This document shows positions 50,719-59,525 of a DNA stretch of 64,000 nt, piece by piece. The DNA is taken from NCBI GenBank assembly GCA_963837285.1, contig CAWIMS010000005.1, forward strand, positions 682,001 through 746,000. Reading direction: 5' to 3'. Positions within the stretch are counted from its first letter, which is position 1, and each line of letters opens with the position of its first letter. This stretch comes from Planosporangium sp963837285. GTDB lineage: Bacteria; Actinomycetota; Actinomycetes; Mycobacteriales; Micromonosporaceae. Position numbers and translations under genes: made by a program. The notes below the pieces were generated by a model. The model was given only the letters and a program-made list of their open reading frames with translations. It searched no databases and was not told where the DNA came from.

Positions 50719-53700
50719 TACCCCCTGGTAACCGGGACGACCACCTGGCGGTACGGACCGGGGGTTGACCGGTGCCGGCGGACCGCGGCGAGCACCTCCC
50801 GGGCCTGGCATTCCAGCCGGCGCGCCTCGATCTCGCGGGCGACCGCCAATGCGTCGTGCGCGTGGACCAGGGCCTGGTCGCGCTCACCGAGGCAGACGGC
50901 GGAGTCGGCGAGGTCGACGAGCACCTGTCCCTCCTGTTGCCGGTCGCCGATGTCCCGGGCCAGGGCCAGCGCGCGGAGGTGGTGCCCGTACGCCCGGTCG
51001 CGGTCGCCGAGTCGCGCGTGGACGGTCGCGAGGGTACTCAGGGCCGGCACCTCGAACCGGCGCTCCTCGGTGGCCCGTGCCAGCGCGAGCGCCGCCTCCG
51101 CCAGGTCCAGCGCGGTGTCGTGCTGGCCGGCGTCCCGGTGCGCGGCCGCGAGGACCCGGAGCGTGTCGACCTCGTTGCGACGGTCGCCGATGCTGCGGTG
51201 CAGGGCCAGCGCCTCGTCGAGGTACCCGATCGCCCGGCGCAGCCGCGACTCACGGCCGGCCGGCCTGGCCGGGCCACGCGGGCGACCGAGTTCACAGTGC
51301 ACCACACCGAGGTTCGCCAAGGTCACCGCCTGCCCGGCCACCCGGCCGGTCCGCCGGTGCAGCGCGAGCGCCTGGTTGAGATGGTCGATGGTCTGCTCGG
51401 CCTGCCCGGCGACCCAGTGGATCCGGCTGAGGTTGTTGAGCGTGACCGCCTCGCCGTCGGTCCAGCCGGTGTCCCGGGCGAGCGCCAGGGCTTGCGTGTA
51501 CTGGACGGCGGCCTCCCGGTACCGGCTCTGGAAGTCGTGCAGCGAGCCGAGGCTGAGCCGGATCGCGGCCTGCGCGCGCCGGTCCCCGGCGGCCTCGGCG
51601 GCGGCGAGCGCGGCCGTCGCTACGGCCTGCCAGTCCACCGCGTTCGCGCGCGACCGGTAGTACCCCTGGAGGAAGTCGGCCAGCGTCCAGGCGGCGGCCG
51701 GCTGCCCATGCACGGCGAACTGGGTGGCCGCGGCGACGAGATTGGCGCGCTCCACGTCCAGCCAGGCCAGTGCCCGGGCCCGGTCGACGAGGTGCGCCGA
51801 CCGCCTCGGTGGGCACAGGTGCAGCAGGTGCGGGTAGAGCAGGTGGGCGGCGCCCTCCACACCGTCTACGTAATAGCCGGCCAGGCGGCCGGTCGCCGCC
51901 CGCCGCTCGGCCTCCCCGTCGGCGGCGGCCAGCTCCGCGGCGTACAGGCGGAGCAGGTCGTGCACGCTGTAGCGGCCGGTGACGCGGTCGTCGACGAGGT
52001 GCTTGGCGCTCAGCCGATCGAGCACGGTCTCCGCCTCGGCCGGCCGGCAGCCGGCGAGCGCGGCGGCGGCCTCGGCGCTGAAGTCCGGCCCGGGCACGAG
52101 GCCGAGCAGCCGGAACATCCGCTGCTCCGGGGCAGACAGTGCGCTGTAGGACAGGTCGAACGCCGCCCGGACGGCGCTCTCCGGATCGTCGTCGACCGCG
52201 AGCGCGTCGATCCGGTCGCCGGCGCTGAGCTTCGCGACGTAGTCGGCGATCCGCTGCCGGGGTCGTACGCTCAGGTTCGCCGCCGCGATCCGCAGCGCGA
52301 GCGGCAGGTGGGCACACAGCCGGGCCAGGTCGGCGGCCGCGTCCGGCTCCGCACCCACCCTCTCGTCGCCGAGGACGCGGCGCAGCAGGGCGAGCGCCTC
52401 AGCCGGGGTGAGGACGCCGAGGGCGACCTGGCGCGCGCCGTCGCGGGCGACGAGCCCGGCCAACCGGTGCCGGCCGGTGACCAGTACCAGGCAGCCGGGG
52501 TCCGCCGGTAGCAGCGGGCGGACCTGCTCGGCGCTGGCGGCGTTGTCGAGCAGCACCAGTACCCGCCGGCCGGCCAGGTGGGTGCGGTAGAGCGCGGTCG
52601 CCTGGTCGACGTCGTCGGGTACCTTGTCGGCCGGCACGCCGAAGGAGCGCAGGAACCCGGCGAGCGCGTCGATCGGCCGCAGCGCCGGGCCGGTGGCGTG
52701 GCCGCGCAGGTTGACGTGCAGTTGCCCGTCGGGGAACCGGTCGCGGACCCGGTGCGCCCAGTGCACCGCCAGCGCGGTCTTGCCGACGCCGCCCATGCCG
52801 GCGATCGTCGAGATCATCACCACCCGCGGGGCATCCTCCGCCGCCGGGGCGGGCAGCAGCGCGTCCAGCTCCCGCAGGTACTCGACGCGGCCGGCGAACG
52901 CCGCCACGTCGGGTGGCAGTTGCGCCGGGGGTGGCGTCGGGTCGCTTCGGTACCCGGGCAGTGTCACCGGGACCTGCTGGCGCAGCACTCGGACGTGGGC
53001 GTCCTGAAGCTCGCCACCGGGGTCGACGCCCAGCTCGGTGTCGAGCCGGCTGCGTACCGTCTCGAACAGCTCCAGCGCGGCGGCCTGCTGGCCGGATCCG
53101 GCCAGCGCCAGCATCAACCGGGCGGCCAGCACCTCGTGCAGCGGCTCCTCCGCGAGGGCCGTGCGCAGCGGGTCGAGCACCTGGTCGCAGCGACCGAGTT
53201 GGAGCGCGAGATCGGCGTAGGCCACGACGAGCGCGGCCCGGCGCTGGGCGACGGCGGTCGCGGCCGGGTGCTGGCGCAGCCGGGGCTGCGCGCCGGCCAG
53301 GACCGGCCCCCGCCAGCAGGCCCAGGCCCTCGTGTACAGGTCCCACACGGCGTCGCCGGGCTGCGCGGCCTCGCCGGGCTGCGCGGCCTCGCCGGGCTGC
53401 GCGGCCTCGCCAGGCTGCGCGGCATCGCCAGGCTGCGCGGCCCGGACCTGCTGCGCGGCCTGCGCCGCCAACGCGTCGAACTCGGCGAGGTCGAGGCCGT
53501 CGGCGTCCAACTCCAGGCGGTATCCGCCGCGCGTGCGCTTGAGCAGCCGCGCCGGCGCCCGGCGTTGCCGCCCGGGTTCGAGCAGCGTGCGTACCTGCGC
53601 GACATAGGTGTGGACCAGTTCGAGACAGGTACGCGGCGGCCGGTCGCCCCACAGCACGTCCACGATCTCGGCGCCGGTGACGACCCGGCCGTACTGGATC

Positions 53701-54098
53701 GCCAGCAGACCCAGCAGCCCGCGTACCATCGGCGACTCGATCTCGACGGCTGCGCCGTCCCGGCGCACCGCGAGCGGTCCGAGCACGTCCACCCGCAGCG
53801 CGGCGGACGGCTGCGGATCTGGCGCGGGCCGCCGCTCCGGCGGCGCGCCCCCACCCGGCCGGGCGGCGTCAACCGCGCACAGGAGCGCGTCCCGGTCCGG
53901 ATCGGACAGGCCGAGCGCCCCGGCCAGTTGCTGTACCGAGGAGGCGTGCGGGCGCCCCACCCGCCCCTGCTCGATGTAGCGCACGGCGCGGACGCTCACG
54001 CCGGCCTGCCGGGCCAGGTCGCCCTGGCTGAGCCCGGCCCGGAACCGGTGCTGACGCAGGAGATCGCCGAGCTGGGGCGCAACCCGTGGCATGTCCAT
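50718..54098 (-). CDS. AfsR/SARP-type regulator with an extra XRE helix-turn-helix (2)
   Basis: An 1126-residue regulator with two DNA-binding domains. An XRE-type HTH lies at about 8-62 (LGDLLRQHRFRAGLSQGDLA, QAGVSVRAVRYIEQGRVGRP). It is followed by the SARP winged helix (RVDVLGPLAVRRDGAAVEIE, LVHTYVAQVRTLLEPG), the BTAD domain, an NB-ARC NTPase (GMGGVGKTALAVHWAHR, VLVLLDNAASAEQVRPLLPA) and about ten TPR units. An AQPGEA minisatellite interrupts the BTAD. The start is uncertain: ATGs at 54098 and 54092 put the HTH at the very N terminus, while the frame is open to 54206. XRE-SARP fusions are known in actinomycetes; targets here are unknown. Confidence 0.9.
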   Translation of the reverse strand: MDMPRVAPQLGDLLRQHRFRAGLSQGDLARQAGVSVRAVRYIEQGRVGRPHASSVQQLAGALGLSDPDRDALLCAVDAARPGGGAPPERRPAPDPQPSAALRVDVLGPLAVRRDGAAVEIESPMVRGLLGLLAIQYGRVVTGAEIVDVLWGDRPPRTCLELVHTYVAQVRTLLEPGRQRRAPARLLKRTRGGYRLELDADGLDLAEFDALAAQAAQQVRAAQPGDAAQPGEAAQPGEAAQPGEAAQPGDAVWDLYTRAWACWRGPVLAGAQPRLRQHPAATAVAQRRAALVVAYADLALQLGRCDQVLDPLRTALAEEPLHEVLAARLMLALAGSGQQAAALELFETVRSRLDTELGVDPGGELQDAHVRVLRQQVPVTLPGYRSDPTPPPAQLPPDVAAFAGRVEYLRELDALLPAPAAEDAPRVVMISTIAGMGGVGKTALAVHWAHRVRDRFPDGQLHVNLRGHATGPALRPIDALAGFLRSFGVPADKVPDDVDQATALYRTHLAGRRVLVLLDNAASAEQVRPLLPADPGCLVLVTGRHRLAGLVARDGARQVALGVLTPAEALALLRRVLGDERVGAEPDAAADLARLCAHLPLALRIAAANLSVRPRQRIADYVAKLSAGDRIDALAVDDDPESAVRAAFDLSYSALSAPEQRMFRLLGLVPGPDFSAEAAAALAGCRPAEAETVLDRLSAKHLVDDRVTGRYSVHDLLRLYAAELAAADGEAERRAATGRLAGYYVDGVEGAAHLLYPHLLHLCPPRRSAHLVDRARALAWLDVERANLVAAATQFAVHGQPAAAWTLADFLQGYYRSRANAVDWQAVATAALAAAEAAGDRRAQAAIRLSLGSLHDFQSRYREAAVQYTQALALARDTGWTDGEAVTLNNLSRIHWVAGQAEQTIDHLNQALALHRRTGRVAGQAVTLANLGVVHCELGRPRGPARPAGRESRLRRAIGYLDEALALHRSIGDRRNEVDTLRVLAAAHRDAGQHDTALDLAEAALALARATEERRFEVPALSTLATVHARLGDRDRAYGHHLRALALARDIGDRQQEGQVLVDLADSAVCLGERDQALVHAHDALAVAREIEARRLECQAREVLAAVRRHRSTPGPYRQVVVPVTRG
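53353..53442. repeat. 18-bp coding minisatellite, five units
   Basis: Five tandem 18-bp units (TCGCCGGGCTGCGCGGCC and close variants) encode AAQPGE/AAQPGD repeats in the BTAD region of AfsR-like gene 2. The frame is kept. Confidence 0.85.
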
Positions 54099-54349
54099 CG
54101 CGAAGTGTCGGCTCCCGGTCAGTCGATCGCCCGTGGATTCGTGCGACACCCCGGATCTTGCCGCTTTCTGCCGCGGCGCAGATACGTCGAGGCACGATTC
54201 CGACACTGTCGGTGCGCGGACGTACAGGTCAGCCCGATCCGGCTAGCGGCCCGCCGGCTGCGGTCGCGCTCCAGTTCCGCGGCCCATCGGCGCTCTTAAC
54301 TTCGTGACACAGCGCAACGAGCGCCTTTTCTCACCAGAGGAGTACCGCC

Positions 54350-54901
54350 ATGAGGATCCTGTCCCGTCTCCCCCGCCGCGTCGTCGGCGCCATGGCCGCC
54401 ACGGTCGTCGCAGCCGCCGCCACCGCCGGCCTGCTGGGCGCCGGCACCGCGCCGGCCAGCGCCTCGTCCGGATTCGCCGTCCGGCTCGCGCCGCTGTCGA
54501 ACCCGTTCCTCAACGTCGAGGTCCGGGGCGCCTCCCTCAGCCCCGGCGCGACGGTCGACCAATGGTCGTTCAACGGCGGGGCGAACCAGGTCTGGACCTT
54601 CCAGCCCAGCGTCAGCCCCGGCGGCCACTACCAGGTCGTCAACCGGCAGAGCGGCCTGTGCCTGACCAGCGACGGGGTCGCCGGTGACACGCTGTACCAG
54701 GACTACTGCCGAGACGGCGCGACCCTCCAGCTCTGGGACACCAACCTGGTGCCGGGCAACCTGCTCAGCTACACCATCCGCAACACCGGCAGCGGCCTCT
54801 ACATGGACGTACGCGGTGGCAGCGGCTGGCAGGGCGCGGACATCATCACCTGGTACTTCAACAACGGCGACAACCAGTTCTACTCGGCCACCTGGGCCTG
54901 A
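54350..54901 (+). CDS. secreted ricin-type beta-trefoil lectin
   Basis: A 183-residue exported protein (signal AATVVAAAATAGLLGAGTAP). The mature part is one RICIN/RicinB_lectin_2 domain: NPFLNVEVRGASLSPGATVD, QWSFNGGANQVWTFQPS, YQVVNRQSGLCLTSDG, YCRDGATLQLWDTN and LYMDVRGGSGWQGADIITWY with FNNGDNQF. The QxW-type and N-x-(Q)-x-W repeats mark carbohydrate-binding subdomains. No catalytic domain is attached, so it is a stand-alone secreted lectin. AGAGGAG precedes the ATG. Confidence 0.88.
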   Translation: MRILSRLPRRVVGAMAATVVAAAATAGLLGAGTAPASASSGFAVRLAPLSNPFLNVEVRGASLSPGATVDQWSFNGGANQVWTFQPSVSPGGHYQVVNRQSGLCLTSDGVAGDTLYQDYCRDGATLQLWDTNLVPGNLLSYTIRNTGSGLYMDVRGGSGWQGADIITWYFNNGDNQFYSATWA

Positions 54902-54913
54902 GCCCTTGATCGT

Positions 54914-54943
54914 GAGCGCCACCCGTACCCACGGGTGGCGCTC
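54914..54943. terminator. bidirectional terminator
   Basis: A perfect 13-bp stem (GAGCGCCACCCGT / ACGGGTGGCGCTC) with a 4-nt loop lies between the convergent lectin and BI-1 genes. Confidence 0.9.
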
Positions 54944-54948
54944 GTCGT

Positions 54949-55599
54949 TCAGTCCCGACCCCGGCCGAAGATGTTGAGGAAGAACAGGAACACGTTCAGC
55001 GCGTCCAGGAAGATCGACGCCGCGATCAGCGGTGCCGAGTTCATGTCGGTCGACCGGCGTAGCCGCTGGAAGTCGAACATCGTCAGGCCGGCGAAGATCA
55101 CCAGACCCAGGATCGAATAGATGAGCGAGCCGCCCGGGACGCGTACAAAGATCAGCACGATGCCGAACACGATCAGCGCCAGCAGCGCCCAGAAGCTGAT
55201 CCGCGCGACGCCGGACAGATCCCGGCGGGTCGCGTACCCGAATGAGCCGCACCCGGCGATGAACAGTGCCGTCGCCCCGCCGGCCTGCCACAGCGCCCTC
55301 GGGTCGGCGCTTGCGTAGTAGACCAGCGTGGGCGACACCGCCAGCCCGAGCAGCAGCCCGACCGCGAACAGCAGGGCGACGCTGAGCCCGGCGGAGCGGC
55401 GGACGGCGAACTGCATGCCGATCAGGCAGCCGAAGGAGAGGATGAAAAACACGAACCCTAGGCCGTACGGCAGGTTGCGGCCCAGGTAGGCGCCGAGCGC
55501 GAACACGGCGGCGGTCCCAGCGACGTACCACATCACCTGGCCGAACAGCGTGCGCGTCCGGTCGGCCGCCCCGGCATACCCGTAGTCCAGTGTGCTCAT
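54949..55599 (-). CDS. Bax inhibitor-1/YccA-family membrane protein
   Basis: The 216-residue, seven-helix protein matches the BI-1/YccA family: RTLFGQVMWYVAGTAAVFAL at the start, VGLLLGLAVSPTLVYYASAD, IFAGLTMFDFQRLRRSTD with the conserved aspartate region, and LDALNVFLFFLNIFGRGRD at the end (the AxxLFLDxxNLFLxxLxIxG signature). Relatives leak calcium or assist FtsH-linked membrane quality control. The ATG at 55599 gives the usual short N terminus. An upstream in-frame GTG inside repeat copy 4 would add 21 residues and is disfavoured. Confidence 0.9.
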   Translation of the reverse strand: MSTLDYGYAGAADRTRTLFGQVMWYVAGTAAVFALGAYLGRNLPYGLGFVFFILSFGCLIGMQFAVRRSAGLSVALLFAVGLLLGLAVSPTLVYYASADPRALWQAGGATALFIAGCGSFGYATRRDLSGVARISFWALLALIVFGIVLIFVRVPGGSLIYSILGLVIFAGLTMFDFQRLRRSTDMNSAPLIAASIFLDALNVFLFFLNIFGRGRD

Positions 55600-55654
55600 C
55601 GTGACCGTCCAAATCAGCCGAAAGTGAATGGCAGAAGCATCCTCCCCACGCATA

Positions 55655-55727
55655 ATCGGCACAACTTCCCGAAAGTTGTGGCCTCAGTACTGTGCGGAGG
55701 CCACAATTTCCCGGAAGTTGTGCCGAT
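55655..55727. repeat. dispersed double-palindrome repeat, copy 4 (full)
   Basis: ATCGGCACAACTTCCCGAAA-type arms are inverted around a loop of about 12 bp (CAGTACTGTGCGG region). The element provides the last 12 codons (HNFREIVAS and four more) of AfsR-like gene 3 and borders the BI-1 promoter. Confidence 0.88.
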
Positions 55728-58488
55728 CATCGGCCAGCCTGGTCCGGATCCGGTCAGCTGTCGGGTCGCCGATCTCATCGAAGATCGCCAGGGCGGACTG
55801 CCACGCCGCCTGGGCCTCGGCGATCCGGCCGGCGGTGTGCAGCGTCTCGCCGAGGCCGGACAGCGCCGTCGCCTCGCCGTGGCGGTCACCCCGCTCGCCG
55901 AAGACCTCGATGGCCTGCCGGTAGCAGGCCACCCCACCGTCGAAGTCACGCAGGTGGTGGTACACGTAGCCGAGGCTGTCCAAGGTGTACGCCTCGCCTT
56001 CCCGGTCGCCGATCTCGCGGGTCAGTTCGAGGCCACGCCCGCAGTCGATGAGCGCCCGGGCGTGGTCGCCGAGCATGGCCTGGTACCAGCCGACCATGTT
56101 CCACGCCCTGGCCTCGCCCGCGCTCGTACCCGCCTCGCGGAACAGCCGCAACGCCTGCTGCGCGTGGTCGAGCGCCTCCGCGTTGCGGTCCTGTATCCCG
56201 AAGGTGCTGGCCAGGTTGAGGTGGGTGTGCGCCTGCCCCCAGCGGTCCCCGACCCGCACCGCCAGGTCGAGCGCGTGCCGGTAGTGCGCGTGCGCGTCGT
56301 CGCACCGGCCGAGCAGCGCGTACGCGCGACCGAGATGGCGGTGCGAGCGGGCCTGCCCGGGCAGGTCGCCCAGCCGCTCCACGGCAGCGAGGCCGGCGGT
56401 GTGCACGGTCGCCTGGTCCTGCCAGTGCCCCTGGCGTTGGAGGAAGTCCGACAACGCCCAGGCGAGCTGCCAGGTGTGGGAGTCGAACCCGGCGTCCGCC
56501 GACTGCCGGACGGCGCCCATCAGCACCGCGTGTTCGGCGGTGAGCCAGGCCAGCGCCCGCCTGTGGTCGGGGATCGGCTCGGCGGCGACACCGGGTTCGG
56601 CCGGGGGCAGCGTGATCGTTTCCCGGTGCGGCTCGACGCGGGTCGCCGCGGCGTGGGCGGTGTGCAGGTAGTGATCGAGAACGCGGTGTACCGCGGCCCG
56701 CCGGTCGGGCTCGGCGTCGGTCGTCCCTGCGAGTTCCGCGGCGTAGGCGCGCAGCAGATCGTGCATCGTGTACCGGCCGGGCCGGTGCTCGCCGATGAGC
56801 TGGGCGCGGGTCAGCTCGGCGAGCAGTGGACGCACCTGCCGCAGCGGCAGGCCGGCGAGGCTGGCCATGGCCGGCGCGCCCGCGTCCGGGCCGGTGTGCA
56901 GCCCGAACAGCCGCAACAGCGTCGCGGCGGGCGGGCTCAGCGTCCGGTACGACCAGGAGAAGACGGTACGCACGTCGCCGAGCCCGTCCAGCGCCGCCTC
57001 GGCGTCGTCCAACTCGTCGGCCAGCGCCTCCAGCGGGAACTCCGGCCGGCACACCGCCCGCGCGGCGGCGATGGCCAGCGCCAGGGGCAGCCGGGCGCAC
57101 CGGGCGATGAGCCGCGCCGTCGCCGCCGGCTCGGCCGCCACCCGTGCCGGGCCGAGCCGGTGGGCCAGCAGCTCGTCCGCCTCGGCCTCGGACAGTACGT
57201 CGAGGCGCAGCGTGTGGGCCGCCTGCGCGGCGACCAGGCCGGTCAGCTGGTCGCGGCTGGTCACGATCACCAGGCTGCCGGGCGAGCCGGGCAACAGCGG
57301 GCCCACCTGGTCGGTGTCGCGGGCGTTGTCCAGCAGGATCAGCATCCGCCGGTCGGCGAGCAGGCTGCGGTACAGGCCGAACTGTGCCTGCGGGCTGGCC
57401 GGGATCCGTGCGGCCGGCACGCCGAGCGCGTCCAGGAACGCGCGTACCGCCGCCGCCGGCTCCACGGGTGCGGCCGGGTCGAAGCCGCGCAGGTTGACAT
57501 AGAGCTGACCGTCGGGGAACCGCTCGGCCACCCGGTGCGCCCAGTACACGGCGAGGGTGGTCTTGCCCACGCCCGCCGTGCCGTTGATCGCAGTGATCAC
57601 TACTGCTGTCGGCCGCCGGGATTCGACCCCCGCCAGCAGCCGGTCGAGCTCCTCGATGTGCCCGGCCCGGCCGGTGAAGCGCGGCACGGCGGCGGGTAGT
57701 TGGGCCGGCACGACCGGCGCGGATCCGTTCGCGGCGGCGCCGATCAGCGCCGGGTCGTCGCCGAGGATGGCCCGGTGCAGGGCCTGCAGCTCCGGGCCCG
57801 GTTCCAGGCCCAGCTCGTCGACGAGCGTCCGGCGGGCCTGCCGGTAGGCGTTCAACGCGTCCGGGCGGCGGCCGGCGCGGTACAGCGCGGTCATGAGCTG
57901 GCCGCGCACCCGTTCCCGCAGCGGGTACTCGCCGGCCAGGCGGGTGAGCGGGTCGACCAGCTCGCGGTGCTCGCCCGCGTCCAGCCGGGCCTGGAGCCAC
58001 TCCTCCTGGGTGGCGATCCGCATCTCGTCGAGCTCGTCGCAGAGCAGGGCGCGCTGCCAGCTGTCGGCGGCGCCGGCCAACGCCGGACCGCGCCACAGCC
58101 CCAGCGCCGTGTCCAGCAGGCCGATCCGCTCGCCGGCCGGCGCGGCGCGGGCGCGCTCCACCTGGACGCGGAACCGGTGCAGGTCCGTCATGGCCGGATC
58201 GGCTTCCAGCGCGTACCCGCCGCGGGCCGCCCGGATGTGCACGCCTAGCGGCTGCGCGGCGGCCAGCGCCGAGCGCAGATGCGACACCATCGCCGCGACG
58301 CCGCTCCGGGCCTGCGCCGGTGGCTCCTGCCACAGCAGGTCGGCGAGGCGTTCGACCGGCACGAACCGCCCCGGTTCCAGGGCGAGGACCGCCAGCAGGA
58401 ACCGCTCCTGTCGCCGGACCAGGCGGACCATCCGCCCGTCGACGACCACCTCCACCGGGCCGAGCAGCCGAAGCTCCACGCCGGACAC
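55684..58488 (-). CDS. AfsR/SARP-type BTAD-NB-ARC-TPR regulator (3)
   Basis: A 934-residue regulator with winged helix (VELRLLGPVEVVVDGRMVRL, AAMVSHLRSALAA), BTAD (LVDELGLEPGPELQALHRAI), NB-ARC (NGTAGVGKTTLAVYWAHRV, MLILLDNARDTDQVGPLLPG, VTSRDQLTGL) and seven or so TPR units (ARSHRHLGRAYALLGRCDDA, HTHLNLASTFGIQDRNAEAL, TALSGLGETLHTAGRIAEAQ). The domain set is complete, but the last dozen residues (HNFREIVASAQY) come from repeat copy 4; TADRIRTRLAD just before is a natural-looking end. It is expected to be functional. The start is GTG at 58488. Targets are unknown. Confidence 0.92.
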   Translation of the reverse strand: MSGVELRLLGPVEVVVDGRMVRLVRRQERFLLAVLALEPGRFVPVERLADLLWQEPPAQARSGVAAMVSHLRSALAAAQPLGVHIRAARGGYALEADPAMTDLHRFRVQVERARAAPAGERIGLLDTALGLWRGPALAGAADSWQRALLCDELDEMRIATQEEWLQARLDAGEHRELVDPLTRLAGEYPLRERVRGQLMTALYRAGRRPDALNAYRQARRTLVDELGLEPGPELQALHRAILGDDPALIGAAANGSAPVVPAQLPAAVPRFTGRAGHIEELDRLLAGVESRRPTAVVITAINGTAGVGKTTLAVYWAHRVAERFPDGQLYVNLRGFDPAAPVEPAAAVRAFLDALGVPAARIPASPQAQFGLYRSLLADRRMLILLDNARDTDQVGPLLPGSPGSLVIVTSRDQLTGLVAAQAAHTLRLDVLSEAEADELLAHRLGPARVAAEPAATARLIARCARLPLALAIAAARAVCRPEFPLEALADELDDAEAALDGLGDVRTVFSWSYRTLSPPAATLLRLFGLHTGPDAGAPAMASLAGLPLRQVRPLLAELTRAQLIGEHRPGRYTMHDLLRAYAAELAGTTDAEPDRRAAVHRVLDHYLHTAHAAATRVEPHRETITLPPAEPGVAAEPIPDHRRALAWLTAEHAVLMGAVRQSADAGFDSHTWQLAWALSDFLQRQGHWQDQATVHTAGLAAVERLGDLPGQARSHRHLGRAYALLGRCDDAHAHYRHALDLAVRVGDRWGQAHTHLNLASTFGIQDRNAEALDHAQQALRLFREAGTSAGEARAWNMVGWYQAMLGDHARALIDCGRGLELTREIGDREGEAYTLDSLGYVYHHLRDFDGGVACYRQAIEVFGERGDRHGEATALSGLGETLHTAGRIAEAQAAWQSALAIFDEIGDPTADRIRTRLADDRHNFREIVASAQY

Positions 58489-58516
58489 GGTAGCCGTCCG
58501 ACCCCGGTACGCGTGG

Positions 58517-58545
58517 TCCCGACCGGGCCTGCGGCCCGGTCGGGA
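58517..58545 (-). terminator. terminator of the L,D-transpeptidase gene
   Basis: A perfect 13-bp stem (TCCCGACCGGGCC / GGCCCGGTCGGGA) with a TGC loop lies 18 nt past the stop. Confidence 0.88.
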
Positions 58546-58563
58546 GCGTCACATCGCCGACAG

Positions 58564-59112
58564 CTACTGGACTGTCAGCATCCCGTTGTACCAGTGGTTG
58601 ATGGCGAAATACGACGTGAAGTCGTTGTACGCCGTGTTGATGTCCGTGTTGCTGAGCTTGATACACCCCTCGGAGTGGTACCTGCTCTCGCTCCACGGAT
58701 AACTGGTGTGCATGAACAGGGCCGTCCGTGGCGTGCCGTTCGAGCAGTGTGTGTCGTTGAGCTGGAACGCGTGGCCGGTGATCGTGCCCTGGTGGTTCTT
58801 CCAGGCGTACACGTTGTAGGTGCCGTTGGGCAGCCAGCCGTGGTTGCGGTAGCACGGATCCTCGCTACCGTCCCCCGATCCGGCCCGCCAGCTGACGTTG
58901 AGCACCGTCTTCGGTGGGTCCAGGTCAGCGCGCTGGACGATGAAGTACACCCTCGATTGCGTCGGCTGACTCGTGTTCTTGACGAACGTGAAGTGTCCGG
59001 CGAACGAAATCGCGGCGTTCGCCGGGCGCATGCCGAAGCCGACCACGGCGATCACACTCGCCGCGACCACTCCGATCCATCGCGCCAGGCGTACTGAGTT
59101 GTTTCTCTGCAT
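58564..59112 (-). CDS. secreted L,D-transpeptidase-like protein (YkuD fold)
   Basis: A 182-residue exported protein (signal GVVAASVIAVVGFGMRPANA). The catalytic region reads FMHTSYPWSESRYHSEGCIK followed by LSNTDIN: the distal His (MHTS), then the active-site Cys in SEGCIKL. Canonical YkuD enzymes have SHGCxR, so Glu replaces the second His and Lys the Arg. The preceding LPNGTYNVYAWKNHQGTITG and HAFQLND fit the beta-sandwich. It may cross-link peptidoglycan or be a relative with other amidase chemistry. The ATG at 59112 directly precedes the signal peptide. Confidence 0.78.
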   Translation of the reverse strand: MQRNNSVRLARWIGVVAASVIAVVGFGMRPANAAISFAGHFTFVKNTSQPTQSRVYFIVQRADLDPPKTVLNVSWRAGSGDGSEDPCYRNHGWLPNGTYNVYAWKNHQGTITGHAFQLNDTHCSNGTPRTALFMHTSYPWSESRYHSEGCIKLSNTDINTAYNDFTSYFAINHWYNGMLTVQ

Positions 59113-59251
59113 AGGACCGCCTTCCCCGTGTGCGCCGCAGTGGCGCCGTGGCGCCGTGGTGGCGCCGCCAATCCGATGAGCGACCGTGAATGCCGTGGTG
59201 GTCGCCTCGGGGAAGGCTGGCATCGGAGCATTGGCAAATCTTTGGCACGCC

Positions 59252-59450
59252 CTACGTGGCCTGATAGGCCTTGGCCTGGAGGGTGAACAGCTGGGCGTAG
59301 AGCCCGCGGCACGTGCTGCACACATTGCGCACGACCATCCCGGATGCCGAACAGTTCCTGCACGCGACATCGCGGACGCTGTCCTGGCACGGCTCGTGGT
59401 CGGACGTGGCCGCGTTCGACGCCGCACTGAGCGCGGCAGAGACTTCCGGG
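59252..59450 (-). pseudogene. C-terminal gene fragment with a CxxC...CxxC zinc-ribbon-like motif
   Basis: The frame reads, after the repeat-derived SHNFPEV, ALSAASNAATSDHEPCQDSV then RDVACRNCSASGMVVRNVCS and TCRGLYAQLFTLQAKAYQAT before a natural stop. Four cysteines in CRNC...CSTC spacing suggest a small zinc ribbon. There is no start or upstream domain; the 5' part is replaced by half repeat copy 5. It is therefore the tail of a lost gene. The 140 bp between it and the transpeptidase gene hold only short GGCGCCGTGG direct repeats. Confidence 0.5.
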
Positions 59451-59470
59451 AAGTTGTGGCTGAGGTACCG
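59441..59470. repeat. dispersed repeat, half copy 5
   Basis: GACTTCCGGGAAGTTGTGGC followed by TGAGGTACC matches one arm plus part of the loop of the full elements, while the mirror arm is missing. It marks the cut 5' edge of the zinc-ribbon gene fragment. Confidence 0.75.
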
Positions 59471-59525
59471 TGGCCGGGCGCCGGCATCGGGCCCGGCCGG
59501 GTCCGGCTGAGGAGGATTGTTCACA

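Noticed and set aside
44099..58488. A secondary-metabolite gene cluster around the SARP-type regulators
   Set aside because: No polyketide synthase, NRPS, terpene, RiPP precursor or tailoring genes were found between or beside them.
59140..59165. GGCGCCGTGG direct repeats before the transpeptidase gene
   Set aside because: Only two or three short imperfect units, with no symmetry or conserved spacing.
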